This document shows, in pieces, positions 56,188 through 64,000 of a stretch of 64,000 nt of DNA. The stretch comes from Kocuria tytonis (GTDB taxonomy: Bacteria; Actinomycetota; Actinomycetes; Actinomycetales; Micrococcaceae): the NCBI RefSeq assembly GCF_003226895.2, contig NZ_PNJG02000001.1:248001-312000 (forward strand), written 5' to 3'. The notes under the pieces were generated by a model. It did not search any database, was not told the origin of the DNA, and worked only from the letters and a program-made list of their open reading frames with translations. Each line of letters opens with the position of its first letter. Within the stretch, counting starts at the first letter, position 1. The position numbers and the translations under genes are program-made.

Positions 56188-57294
56188 ATGACGGGTATCG
56201 ACTTCAGGGGACGGCGCAGGTTCCGGGACCGCGCCGCCACCGAGCGGCTGAGTGCGCTGCTGCGCGAAGAGCACGGGACGGCGGACCCAGCGGACCACGG
56301 GCCCGCCGCTGCCGGCGGGTCCACCGCTGCCCGTGAGGGGACCGGCGACGCCTCCGGGCACCGCGTCCCTCCCGAGCACGCTCCCGGGGGAGCGGAAGGG
56401 GCCCAGCACCGGGAGGACGTCGTCGTCCGACGTCGCCTGACCCGCCCCGCGCTCGTGGCCCTGTGCCTCGTCCTGCTGCTCGCGCTCGGGATCTCCGGGG
56501 TCAGGCTGCTCACCGGCGGGGACGAACAGGACGCGGTCGTGACCGCCGCGGACGCCGAGGACACGGACCGGGACCGCGGTGCCGGAGCGACCACTGCGGG
56601 GCCCGCGGACGGCACGGCGGCACGACACGCGCGCGGGGCCTCGCCCACACGCGGACCGGGGGAGGGTGCCGGCTCCCCGACGGGGGGTGGTGCTGCGGAG
56701 TCACCGGGCGGTGTGGTGACCGTGCACGTCGTGGGCGAGGTGCGGGATCCCGCGGTGGTCACGCTCCCGCCCGGCGCGCGGGTCATGGACGCGGTCGAGG
56801 CCGCCGGCGGGTTTACGCGTGCGGCGGTGAAGGACCGGATCAATCTGGCGGAACCGGTCCGGGACGGTGCCCAGATCACGATTCCCAACGCGGGCAATGC
56901 CGATGCCGTGGCCGCGGCACGCTCCGGGGACGCAGCATCCGGGGCGCCACCCGCGGGCCGTGGTGCGGCCGACGCGGCGGGCGGCTCCGGAGCGCACGGG
57001 CCGGACGGCGTCGGCTCCCCGGACGGCGGCGTCTCGTCCGGGGCGGGAACCGGCGGGTCACGGGGCACGCGGGCCGAGGAGAAGCCGGGCGCCGGGGCGG
57101 GCACCGGGGTGAACCTGAACACCGCCACGCAGGCCGAGCTGGAGGACCTGCCCAAGGTGGGCCCGGTGCTGGCGCAGCGGATCATCGAGTTCCGCACCCA
57201 GCACGGCCCGTTCACCGCCCCCGAGCAGCTGGACGACGTCACGGGCGTGGGCCCGGCCATGCTGGAGGCCCTGCTCCCGCTGGTCACCGTATGA
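56188..57294 (+). CDS. comEA: ComEA-like DNA-binding competence protein
   Basis: ComEA (368 aa) is the membrane-bound receptor for DNA in natural transformation. After a disordered cytoplasmic N-terminus comes one membrane helix (about 88-108), a linker, an SLBB domain (about 176-235, HVVGEVRDPAVVTLPPGARV) and a C-terminal helix-hairpin-helix pair (about 307-368, VNLNTATQAELEDLPKVGPV). ATG 56188 is favoured by GGTGGAG upstream; GTG 56179 is the alternative. Its stop overlaps the comEC ATG. In Micrococcus luteus, of the same family of bacteria, comEA and comEC are needed for transformation. Confidence 0.9.
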   Translation: MTGIDFRGRRRFRDRAATERLSALLREEHGTADPADHGPAAAGGSTAAREGTGDASGHRVPPEHAPGGAEGAQHREDVVVRRRLTRPALVALCLVLLLALGISGVRLLTGGDEQDAVVTAADAEDTDRDRGAGATTAGPADGTAARHARGASPTRGPGEGAGSPTGGGAAESPGGVVTVHVVGEVRDPAVVTLPPGARVMDAVEAAGGFTRAAVKDRINLAEPVRDGAQITIPNAGNADAVAAARSGDAASGAPPAGRGAADAAGGSGAHGPDGVGSPDGGVSSGAGTGGSRGTRAEEKPGAGAGTGVNLNTATQAELEDLPKVGPVLAQRIIEFRTQHGPFTAPEQLDDVTGVGPAMLEALLPLVTV

Positions 57295-60116
57295 GGACCA
57301 CGTGGGATCTCCGTCTGCTGCCGGTGGCCGTGACCGCGTGGCTGTGCGCCATCGCGACCCTGCAGGGCGGGTGGGCAGCGGGGACCTGGTGCACGGCCGG
57401 GTGCGCGGCGGCGTCCATTCCCGCGGCGCGGGCCCCGGAGCTCGGGCGCTGGGTACGACGCCTCGCGCACGGAGCGGGGGTGGGGGCACCCCGCGGCCCC
57501 GGGCATGTCATGGCACATCCGGGGCGGGGGACCCCGGCGGTCCGCGGTCGGGGCCTCCGGCGTGCGAACACCGAGCGCTCGGCCCGGGCAGCCCGCTCGC
57601 ACCGGAGGTCGTGCGAGGGGGAGGTACCGGGACGCAAGCCGGTACGTCTGCGGATGCTCACCGTCCTGGTACTGCTCACCGGGGCAGCAGCCACGGTCGG
57701 GGCCCTCGCCGCCACGGCGCCCGCGCGGCAGTTCCTGGCGGAGCACGGACCCGGTTCCACGGTGCGCGTGGCGGCCACCGTCGCGGGCACACCGACCCCG
57801 TACACGGGGCGCCCCGGGCCGGAACAGCAGGAGGCCTCCCACGGTGTCGCGGCGACCCTGCAGGTGCACGCCGCGGACGGGTCACCCGCCGCCACGGAGC
57901 TCACGGTGTTCGCCACCCACCCGGGCTGGAGCGAGCTGTCCGACGGGGAGCGGGTGAGCGCCGTCGTCACCGTGACCGACACCGCGACACCCGCACGGCC
58001 CACCGCACGGGCCTCCTCACCACCCGCGACCGAACGGGAGGTCGAAGCCGACCGGGACGGCGTCCTCACCGCCGTGCGCGCGGACCTCACCCGCGTCGCC
58101 GGCGGGTTCGGCGCGGTGAGCGCGGGACTGGTGCCCGGGATGACCGTGGGGGACACGTCCCAGCTGCCGGACGTCCTCGCGCAGAGCATGAAGGACACCG
58201 GGCTCACCCACCTCACGGCGGTCTCCGGATCAAACTGTGCACTCGTGATGACGCTGAGCGGCTACACCGCGCTGAGCATGGGCGCCGGCAGACGAACCTG
58301 CCTCCTCACGGGTCTCGCGGCGCTCGCGGGCTTCGTGCTGCTCGTGGGCCCGGACCCGTCCGTGCTGCGGGCCGGGGTCATGGGTGGCCTCGGCGGGATC
58401 AGCATGCTCAGCGGCCGCGCCGGGGTCAGCCTCAACGCCCTGTGCGCCGCCGTGACCGGCCTGGTGCTCGTGCGTCCGGAGCTGGCCACCGACATGGGCT
58501 TCGTGCTCTCCGTCCTGGCCACCGCGGGCATCGTGGTCAGCGCCCGGCCCGTCACCCGGCTGCTCAGCACCCGCCTGCCCACGGTGCTGGCCGTGTGCAT
58601 CGCGGTTCCCCTGGTGGCACAGCTGTGGTGCGGTCCCGCTCTGCTGCTGCTCAACCCAGACCTGCCCCTGTACTCCCTGCCCGCCAATATGGCCGCCTCA
58701 CCACTGGTCCCCGTGGTCACGGTGGCGGGACTGCTCGCGGTGTGCGTGCTGCTCGCCGGGCGCACGGCGTCCTCGGCGTGGCACGCCATCTCTCCCGGCG
58801 GACAGGACCCGGCGGCCACGACCGCCCAGGGTCCGGATCTCACGGCGGGTGCTCCCGGCGCGCTCGACGCGTGGGACCGCGCGGCGAGCCTGCCCGTGGG
58901 GGTCGCCTCGTGTCCCGCCCGCGTCCTGGCCTGGCTCGCGGACACCTTCGCCTCGTTCCCCGGCGCCCACGTGCCCTGGCCGCACGGGGTGCCGGGCATC
59001 GGCCTGCTGACGGCTCTCACCCTTCTTGCCCTCGGGGGCCTGCACGTCGCGGACGCCCGTCTGCGCGCGCCACGTCCCACCACCGGACCGGTTCTGGCGG
59101 CCCCCGCGGAGCCCCCGGTGCCCGACGCCGTGTGGCGGGCCCGCGCGCACCGCACCCGCTCACGACGCCGCCTGCTCGCCGTCACCGCGTCCCTCGCGCT
59201 GGTCGTGCTGCTCGTGACCGCGATCCTGTGGTGGCTCCGACCCGCCCCCGCGTGGGAGTCGGTGGTGTGCGACGTCGGCCAGGGGGACGCCGTGCTGCAC
59301 CGCACCGGGGAGCACAGCGCCGTGCTGGTGGACGGCGGCCCCGACCCCCGAGCCCTGAAGCACTGCCTCCGGCAGGCGGGGATCACCCACCTGGACGCGG
59401 TGATCGCCACCCACGACCACGACGACCACGTGGCGGGCCTCGCCGGACTCGCCGACACCGTGGACGTGGACCGGGTCTGGTACTCCGCCGCCGGGGACAC
59501 CCCGCCGGACGAGATCACCCAGTGGCCGGACGTCACCACGCGCCCCTCACCGGGTGAGCAGCTGCACGTCGGACCGCTCACCGTGGAGGTCCTGGCCCCA
59601 GCACCCCCGTCACCCGTCACGACACCGACCACGGCAACGGCCGGTTCCCCGGCCGACGGGCCGGGCCAGGGGGACTCCACCGCACACCACGGTGGCACCG
59701 CCCCCGCGCACCCCCGCCACCGGAAGGTCACCTCCGAGGACGAGAACAACGCCTCCCTTCTGCTGCTCCTCACCATCGCCGGAGCCCAGGGCACCACCAC
59801 GTGGCTCACCGCCGGGGACCTCGAAGCCGACGGGTACCGCCGCGACTCCCGTCTCCTTCCCGGGGGCCACGCACCGCCCACCGACGTCCTCAAGGTCTCC
59901 CACCACGGCGCCCGCAACGGCGGCACCGACATCATCCACGACACCCACCCCGCCCTCGCGGTGATCTCCGTGGGGGAGGACAACAGCTACGGGCACCCGC
60001 ACCCGGCCACGGTGGCCGCCCTGCAGGAGGTCGGCGCGGCCGTGGCCCGCACCGACCAGACCGGATCCCTGTGGATCCACCGGGACGGAACACAGGTGGT
60101 CGTGTCCCGGCGCTGA
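57291..60116 (+). CDS. comEC: ComEC/Rec2 DNA-uptake channel
   Basis: ComEC (941 aa) transports single-stranded DNA across the membrane. An N-terminal hydrophobic region is interrupted by an Arg-rich loop of about 60 residues (about 55-115) not usual in the family. The competence domain has HLTAVSGSN at 307-315 and multiple membrane helices up to about 560. The C-terminal metallo-beta-lactamase domain carries HDHDDH at 708-713 and SHHGARNGG, so nuclease-type metal ligands are present. ATG 57291 overlaps the comEA stop (ATGA). The usual next gene, holA, is displaced by one inserted gene. Confidence 0.92.
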   Translation: MRTTWDLRLLPVAVTAWLCAIATLQGGWAAGTWCTAGCAAASIPAARAPELGRWVRRLAHGAGVGAPRGPGHVMAHPGRGTPAVRGRGLRRANTERSARAARSHRRSCEGEVPGRKPVRLRMLTVLVLLTGAAATVGALAATAPARQFLAEHGPGSTVRVAATVAGTPTPYTGRPGPEQQEASHGVAATLQVHAADGSPAATELTVFATHPGWSELSDGERVSAVVTVTDTATPARPTARASSPPATEREVEADRDGVLTAVRADLTRVAGGFGAVSAGLVPGMTVGDTSQLPDVLAQSMKDTGLTHLTAVSGSNCALVMTLSGYTALSMGAGRRTCLLTGLAALAGFVLLVGPDPSVLRAGVMGGLGGISMLSGRAGVSLNALCAAVTGLVLVRPELATDMGFVLSVLATAGIVVSARPVTRLLSTRLPTVLAVCIAVPLVAQLWCGPALLLLNPDLPLYSLPANMAASPLVPVVTVAGLLAVCVLLAGRTASSAWHAISPGGQDPAATTAQGPDLTAGAPGALDAWDRAASLPVGVASCPARVLAWLADTFASFPGAHVPWPHGVPGIGLLTALTLLALGGLHVADARLRAPRPTTGPVLAAPAEPPVPDAVWRARAHRTRSRRRLLAVTASLALVVLLVTAILWWLRPAPAWESVVCDVGQGDAVLHRTGEHSAVLVDGGPDPRALKHCLRQAGITHLDAVIATHDHDDHVAGLAGLADTVDVDRVWYSAAGDTPPDEITQWPDVTTRPSPGEQLHVGPLTVEVLAPAPPSPVTTPTTATAGSPADGPGQGDSTAHHGGTAPAHPRHRKVTSEDENNASLLLLLTIAGAQGTTTWLTAGDLEADGYRRDSRLLPGGHAPPTDVLKVSHHGARNGGTDIIHDTHPALAVISVGEDNSYGHPHPATVAALQEVGAAVARTDQTGSLWIHRDGTQVVVSRR

Positions 60117-60265
60117 ACCGGCGCACCACCCGAAATATTGCGGGCAACAGATCCGTTGTCCCACTGGAACCACAGCACACCCCCGCGCTCGCCGGTCCGC
60201 GCGGCATCATGACAGCCTCGGACCGGTGCGCGGGACCGGTGTCACCGCAATGGAAGGACCTCAGC

Positions 60266-61363
60266 ATGCGCTCCACCCTCTTCGAACCCCTCACCCTGCG
60301 CGGCCTCACCGTCCGCAACCGGCTCTGGATCCCGCCCATGTGCCAGTACTCAGCCTTCGGGAAGGACGGCGTGGCCACGGACTGGCACCTCGTCCACTAC
60401 GGGTCCCTCGCCCGCGGCGGGGCGGGTGCCGTGATCGTGGAGGCGAGCGCCGTCGTCCCCGAGGGCAGGATCAGCTCCCGGGACCTGGGACTGTGGAACG
60501 ACGAGCAGCGGGACGCCCTGGTGCGCATCGTGGACTTCGCCCACGAGCAGGGCGCGGCCATCGGCGTGCAGCTCGCCCACGCGGGCCGCAAGGCCAGCAC
60601 CCAGGCCGCGTGGGGATCCGAGAACCCCGGGCAGTCCCTCACCGCGCAGAACGGGAGCTGGCAGACCGTGGGTCCCTCCGCCGTCGCCTTCCCCGGTCTC
60701 GCCGAGCCCGTGGCACTGGACGAGGCGGGCATCGACGACGTCGTGACCGCCTTCGCCGCCTCGGCCCGCCGCGCCGTGGCGGCGGGCATGGACTTCGTGG
60801 AGCTCCACGGCGCCCACGGCTACCTGCTCCACGAGTTCCTGTCCCCGCTCAGCAACGAGCGCACGGACGAGTACGGCGGCACCCTGGAGAATCGCGCCCG
60901 GCTGCTGCTGCGCGTCACCGACGCCGTGCGTGACGTCATCCCCGAACAGATGCCCCTGCTCGTGCGCCTCTCCGCCACGGACTGGACCGACGGCGGGCTC
61001 ACCGCCGCGGACACCTCCCTGGTGTCCGGATGGCTCGCCGAGCACGGCGCAGACCTCATCGACGTGTCCTCCGCCGCCAACGTCCCCGCCGAGATCCCCG
61101 TGGGCCCCGGCTACCAGGTGCCCCTGGCCACCGAGATCAAGAACACCGCGGGCATCCCCGTGGCCGCGGTCGGGATGATCGACACCGCCTGGCAGGCCGA
61201 GCAGATCGTCGCCACCGGCCTCGCCGACGTGGTCCTCATGGGCCGCGAAGCCCTCCGCGACCCCCACGTGGCCCTCACCGCCGCCCGAGCCCTCGGCGTC
61301 GAGGACGCCCCCGTCCCCGGCCAGTACGAACGCGCCCACCGCCGCCCGCCCCGCACCCGGTGA
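60266..61363 (+). CDS. NADH:flavin oxidoreductase, Old Yellow Enzyme family (YqjM-like)
   Basis: This 365-aa TIM-barrel flavoenzyme reduces activated alkenes with FMN. It carries the thermophilic-type (YqjM) markers: C26 and Y28 in PPMCQYS, the same positions as in YqjM. The substrate-binding histidines are H181 and H184 in ELHGAHGYLL, and QLAHAGRKA is present. The physiological substrate is unknown. ATG 60266 follows GGAAGGA at seven bases. The gene lies between comEC and holA, which are normally adjacent, and ends in a strong hairpin, so it looks like an insertion into a conserved cluster, with codon use like the neighbours. Confidence 0.92.
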   Translation: MRSTLFEPLTLRGLTVRNRLWIPPMCQYSAFGKDGVATDWHLVHYGSLARGGAGAVIVEASAVVPEGRISSRDLGLWNDEQRDALVRIVDFAHEQGAAIGVQLAHAGRKASTQAAWGSENPGQSLTAQNGSWQTVGPSAVAFPGLAEPVALDEAGIDDVVTAFAASARRAVAAGMDFVELHGAHGYLLHEFLSPLSNERTDEYGGTLENRARLLLRVTDAVRDVIPEQMPLLVRLSATDWTDGGLTAADTSLVSGWLAEHGADLIDVSSAANVPAEIPVGPGYQVPLATEIKNTAGIPVAAVGMIDTAWQAEQIVATGLADVVLMGREALRDPHVALTAARALGVEDAPVPGQYERAHRRPPRTR

Positions 61364-61370
61364 CCATCCC

Positions 61371-61401
61371 GCGCCCGGGGCACCCGGGGCACCCCGGGCG
61401 C
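61371..61401 (+). terminator. terminator of the Old Yellow Enzyme gene
   Basis: GCGCCCGGGG (61371-61380) and CCCCGGGCGC (61392-61401) form a perfect 10-base stem with an 11-base loop, eight bases after the stop. Outside it, CCCGC and GCGGG can extend the pairing. Confidence 0.7.
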
Positions 61402-61503
61402 TCGCGGGACGACGCCGCGGTGCCCCACCTCCGGCCGTGGCACCCCGGGCCGCTGCCGCGGCACTCCCACTGCACAGGGACCCGGGCCGTCACCGCCCCC
61501 GGA

Positions 61504-61509
61504 TAGCAT
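61504..61509 (+). promoter_or_regulatory. holA promoter -10 element
   Basis: TAGCAT lies 122 bases before the holA start. The leader includes GGGGAC/GTCCCC (61511-61516 and 61528-61533) and CGTGC/GCACG (61542-61546 and 61552-61556) stems. The rest of the 267-base gap between the two genes shows nothing else. Confidence 0.45.
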
Positions 61510-61630
61510 GGGGGACACAGCGACGACGTCCCCGCCGCGCGCGTGCCGCCCGCACGGGTGAGGTGCGGCCGGAAGCGGGCGTGAGCGGCGTCGTCGGCAC
61601 CCGAGCAGTCGGCCCAGACCGAGGAGCACC

Positions 61631-62632
61631 ATGACACCAGCCCGCCGACAGGCGCCCTCGGCACCGCAGACCTCGTGGCGCGAGGCCACTCCGCAGCCGC
61701 TCGTGCTGGCCTCGGGCTCGGACGAGTACATCCTGCAGCGCGTCCGCGAGTCCCTGCGGGACCGCATCCGCGAGGAGCGCGGCTCGTGCGAGGTCACGGA
61801 CATTGCCGCCGGGGACTACGAGGCCGGTCAGCTGGCGGTGGTCACGAGCCCGTCCTTGTTCGACGACCCCAAGCTCGTGTGCGTCCAGGACCTCGCGAGC
61901 ATGAACGAGAACCTGCTCCCGGACGCCCTGTCCTACGTGACGAACCCGGACCCGGACGTCACCGTCCTGTGGCAGCACGCCGGGGGCAGCCGCGGCAAGA
62001 AGCTGCTGGACGCACTCAAGGAGCGCGCCCTCGTCCTGGACTGCGCCCCGCCGAAATCGGACAGGGACAAATCCGCGTTCGTCCTCGCCGAGTTCCGCGC
62101 GCAGGACAAGCGCATTGAGCCCGACGCCGCCCGCGCCCTCGCCGCGGCCGTGGGCACGAGCACCGCGGAGCTCGCCGCCGCATGCGCCCAGCTCATCGCG
62201 GACGGTCCCGTCACGGTGGACCACGACCTCGTGGAGAAGTACTACGGCGGCCGGGTGGAGGTCACCGCGTTCCGGGTAGCGGACGCGGCCGTGGCCGGCA
62301 ATGCGGAACAGGCCCTCAAACTGTGGCGTCAGGCCGTGGACGTGGGCGTGGACCCCGTCCCCATGGTGGCGACCCTCGGGTCGAAGCTGCGCCTGATCGC
62401 TCTCGCCGCGGGTTCCCGCGGGGGAGCAGGTCAGATCGCCCGGGACGTGGGCGCGGCACCGTGGCAGGTGGAGCGCGCGCAGAACGAGGCGCGCCGCTTC
62501 ACCGCCGAGGACGTCACCCGGGCGCTGCAGGCGATCGCCGAGGCCGACGCCCAGGTCAAGGGTGCCTCGCGGTCCCCGTACTTCGCGGTGGAGCGCGCCA
62601 TCACGGTGATCGCCACCTCCGGGCACCGCTGA
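61631..62632 (+). CDS. holA: DNA polymerase III delta subunit
   Basis: HolA (333 aa) is the delta subunit of the clamp loader, which opens the beta clamp. It has the clamp-loader N-terminal domain (PLVLASGSDEYILQRVRESLRDRI), no intact Walker A as expected for delta, and the C-terminal collar domain (FRVADAAVAGNAEQALKLWRQAVDVGVDPVPMVATLGSKLRLI). ATG 61631 follows GAGGAG at good spacing. It is convergent with rpsT across a shared terminator. holA next to rpsT, downstream of comEC, is the common actinobacterial order. Confidence 0.92.
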   Translation: MTPARRQAPSAPQTSWREATPQPLVLASGSDEYILQRVRESLRDRIREERGSCEVTDIAAGDYEAGQLAVVTSPSLFDDPKLVCVQDLASMNENLLPDALSYVTNPDPDVTVLWQHAGGSRGKKLLDALKERALVLDCAPPKSDRDKSAFVLAEFRAQDKRIEPDAARALAAAVGTSTAELAAACAQLIADGPVTVDHDLVEKYYGGRVEVTAFRVADAAVAGNAEQALKLWRQAVDVGVDPVPMVATLGSKLRLIALAAGSRGGAGQIARDVGAAPWQVERAQNEARRFTAEDVTRALQAIAEADAQVKGASRSPYFAVERAITVIATSGHR

Positions 62633-62659
62633 GCGGGCACGACACCCTCCGCACACGAC

Positions 62660-62696
62660 AACGGGCCCGGTACTCGCGAGGAGTACCGGGCCCGTT
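62660..62696. terminator. bidirectional terminator between holA and rpsT
   Basis: The 16-base stem AACGGGCCCGGTACTC (62660-62675) and GAGTACCGGGCCCGTT (62681-62696) is perfect, with loop GCGAG. It lies between convergent genes and can end both transcripts. Confidence 0.85.
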
Positions 62697-62726
62697 CGAT
62701 CCGTCAGTTCGACGGGGTCAGCCGAT

Positions 62727-62987
62727 TCAGATCTTGGAGACCTTCTTGGCCAGACCGGACTTCTTGTTGGCCGCGGTGTTCTTGTGCAGAACGCCCTTGG
62801 ACACGGCCTTGTCGAGCTTGCGGGACGCGTTGCGCAGGGTCTCGGCGGCGGCGTCCTTGTTGCCGGACTCCACGGCGGTCTCGACCTTGCGGATCAGGGT
62901 CTTGAGCTCGGACTTGTAAGAGTTGTTGCGCAGGCGCGCCTTCTCGTTGGTGAGGTTGCGCTTCTTCTGCGACTTGATGTTGGCCAC
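62727..62987 (-). CDS. rpsT: 30S ribosomal protein S20
   Basis: S20 (86 aa) is a small, basic 16S rRNA-binding protein. The sequence [20 protein letters not shown] is the typical N-terminus, and [42 protein letters not shown] the C-terminal helices. The start is GTG (complement 62985-62987), with AGGAG upstream on the minus strand. It is a single-gene unit with a leader of about 130 bases. Confidence 0.96.
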   Translation of the reverse strand: MANIKSQKKRNLTNEKARLRNNSYKSELKTLIRKVETAVESGNKDAAAETLRNASRKLDKAVSKGVLHKNTAANKKSGLAKKVSKI

Positions 62988-63128
62988 GTGTAACTCCTAG
63001 AACGATTGCGGAAGTAGGTCAGTGAGGGCTCACGGATGGTCATCGACTGAGTTGTGAGAGTGGGGATGCTCGGTGGCAACCATCCGCTGTGCCCGACGAC
63101 CAGCGCGGACACACAGCGGACTACTTTA
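62988..63128 (-). promoter_or_regulatory. rpsT promoter and long leader
   Basis: On the minus strand TAAAGT (63123-63128) is a -10 element, giving transcription from about 63116 and an untranslated leader of nearly 130 bases. The leader has short repeats such as GTGAG/CTCAC. S20 autoregulates in other bacteria, so the leader may be a target, but no described motif is seen. Confidence 0.45.
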
Positions 63129-63183
63129 GCAGACCGGCGCCCCGGATGCCCGGTGCGAGGCGTGTCCCGAGGGGGCGGGCCGG

Positions 63184-63765
63184 TCAGGGCCGCCCCGTGA
63201 GCTCTGCCGCCACGGCCGCGAACCGGGCCCGGTCCAGCACCGCGCCCTCCCGGCGGACGTCCTCGGGGCGCACCGGGATGATCCGGTCGATGCGCGCCTC
63301 CGACGGCCGCCCGGAGCGGTCCCAGCCGCCCACGCCCACGTCCACCCAGGAGGGGTCGTCGTGGTGGGCGGTGTCGTGGTCCTTGGATGTCAGCATCACG
63401 CACAGCAGGTACCCCTCGGCGCGGTCCACGATCAGCACGGGCCGGTCCTTCCCGCGGGAGTGGTCCTCCTGGTACGGCACCCAGGTCCACACGACCTCCC
63501 CGGGATCCGGGCGCCCGTCCGGCTGCGCGGCCCACCGCGGGTTCACGGGTCCGGTCCAGTCGCCGGGGTAGTGCCCGGCGCCGGCGGACGACGTCGCCGT
63601 GCCCGGCCGGGCGCGCGGGGTGCCGCGCTCGTGGGCAACGGTGGGCGGCGTCGTCGTGCCCCCGGAGCGGGGGGAGCGGGAGGCGGGCCCGCGCGAGCCC
63701 GAGTAGCGCTGGTACATGCGGAACAGGCGCAGTCCCTGGTGGATGAGTCGCGTGATGTCGGCCAT
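63184..63765 (-). CDS. PemK/MazF-like endoribonuclease family protein (no antitoxin seen)
   Basis: This 193-aa protein has a PemK/MazF-like domain at about 90-190, with [25 protein letters not shown] and a downstream MLTSKDHD segment. The first ~85 residues are a basic, low-complexity region. PemK/MazF toxins cut mRNA, but no antitoxin gene lies on either side, and single-copy homologues beside lepA are common in actinobacteria. A role other than toxin is therefore likely. The start is ATG (complement 63763-63765). Confidence 0.7.
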   Translation of the reverse strand: MADITRLIHQGLRLFRMYQRYSGSRGPASRSPRSGGTTTPPTVAHERGTPRARPGTATSSAGAGHYPGDWTGPVNPRWAAQPDGRPDPGEVVWTWVPYQEDHSRGKDRPVLIVDRAEGYLLCVMLTSKDHDTAHHDDPSWVDVGVGGWDRSGRPSEARIDRIIPVRPEDVRREGAVLDRARFAAVAAELTGRP

Positions 63766-63849
63766 GGGGACATGGTAGGGGGACCGGTTCGCCCGATCGC
63801 CGCGAGCATGGGAAACTGGGGAGTCATCCTGAGAACGAAAGGACCGCCT

Positions 63850-64000
63850 GTGTCACCGTTGGCCGTCAACCCACCGGCACCTGCCTCGACCGACCCCTCG
63901 GTGATCAGGAACTTCTGCATCATCGCCCACATCGACCACGGCAAGTCCACGCTGGCGGACCGGATGCTGCAGGCCACGGGCGTGGTGACGCCCCGGCAGA
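63850..64000 (+). CDS. lepA: elongation factor 4 (LepA), 5' end only
   Basis: Only about 50 codons are visible before the window ends. After 17 unconserved residues comes [16 protein letters not shown] (19-34), the G1 P-loop of translational GTPases with the HIDHGKST form typical of LepA, and [11 protein letters not shown]. LepA (EF4) is a ribosome-bound GTPase linked to 30S assembly. GTG 63850 follows AAAGGA at six bases. It is divergent from the PemK-like gene; a possible extended -10 (TGG then GAAACT, near 63812) precedes it. Confidence 0.9.
   Translation, partial: MSPLAVNPPAPASTDPSVIRNFCIIAHIDHGKSTLADRMLQATGVVTPRQ

Noticed and set aside
56188-60116. comEA-comEC as part of a new uptake system
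   Set aside because: Both proteins have the standard domain layout and cluster position; nothing beyond the known competence machinery is encoded here.

Overview
The window is a continuous stretch of core chromosome from a very GC-rich (about 70% or more) actinobacterium. Gene order (ruvCAB-yajC-secDF-relA, aroECKB-efp-nusB, pyrRBC-carAB-pyrF-mihF-gmk-rpoZ-coaBC-metK-priA, leuS-degV-comEA-comEC-holA-rpsT-lepA), heavy use of GTG starts and the protein sequences point to the Micrococcales. Kocuria or a close relative in the Micrococcaceae is my best guess; this is an impression from sequence, not a database result. I see no tRNA, rRNA, insertion sequence, prophage or CRISPR array, and no gap between genes exceeds 300 bases.

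Layout: 1-6 kb holds Holliday-junction processing (ruvC 3' end, ruvA, ruvB; a LexA-type box precedes ruvA) and the Sec accessory complex (yajC, secD, secF). From 6 to 11 kb come the stringent-response enzyme rel and two minus-strand genes (an AbiEi-antitoxin-like protein and a DUF349 protein). From 11 to 18 kb are hisS, aspS, an MFS transporter, dtd and rarA. A glycerol operon (glpD-glpF-glpK) fills 18-22.3 kb. rpsD follows, then a DUF948 membrane protein, a small membrane-anchored protein, alaS, ruvX and mltG. From 28.8 to 33.9 kb the shikimate genes aroE-aroC-aroK-aroB lead into efp and nusB. From 34 to 43.2 kb lies the pyrimidine operon pyrR-pyrB-pyrC-(membrane protein)-carA-carB-pyrF, with a PyrR-type RNA loop just before pyrR. 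Then come mihF, gmk, rpoZ, coaBC, metK and priA. A two-gene minus-strand unit (glycosyltransferase, alpha/beta hydrolase) separates this from leuS, degV, the DNA-uptake genes comEA and comEC, an Old Yellow Enzyme homologue, holA, rpsT (minus), a PemK/MazF-like protein (minus) and the 5' end of lepA.

Many adjacent genes overlap by ATGA or GTGA, so translational coupling is probably common. Several transcripts appear to have structured leaders (rpsD, aspS, pyrR, rpsT), and at least two genes (rarA, metK) look leaderless. Long perfect hairpins without a clear T-tract mark several transcription-unit ends.

I did not find a convincing unknown multi-gene system. The most interesting signals are regulatory and structural: the PyrR RNA loop, the LexA box, the acidic extension of the RNA polymerase omega subunit, the repeat-filled insertion in a helicase-less PriA, and an 11-base oligomer that recurs in linkers, leaders and hairpin loops.
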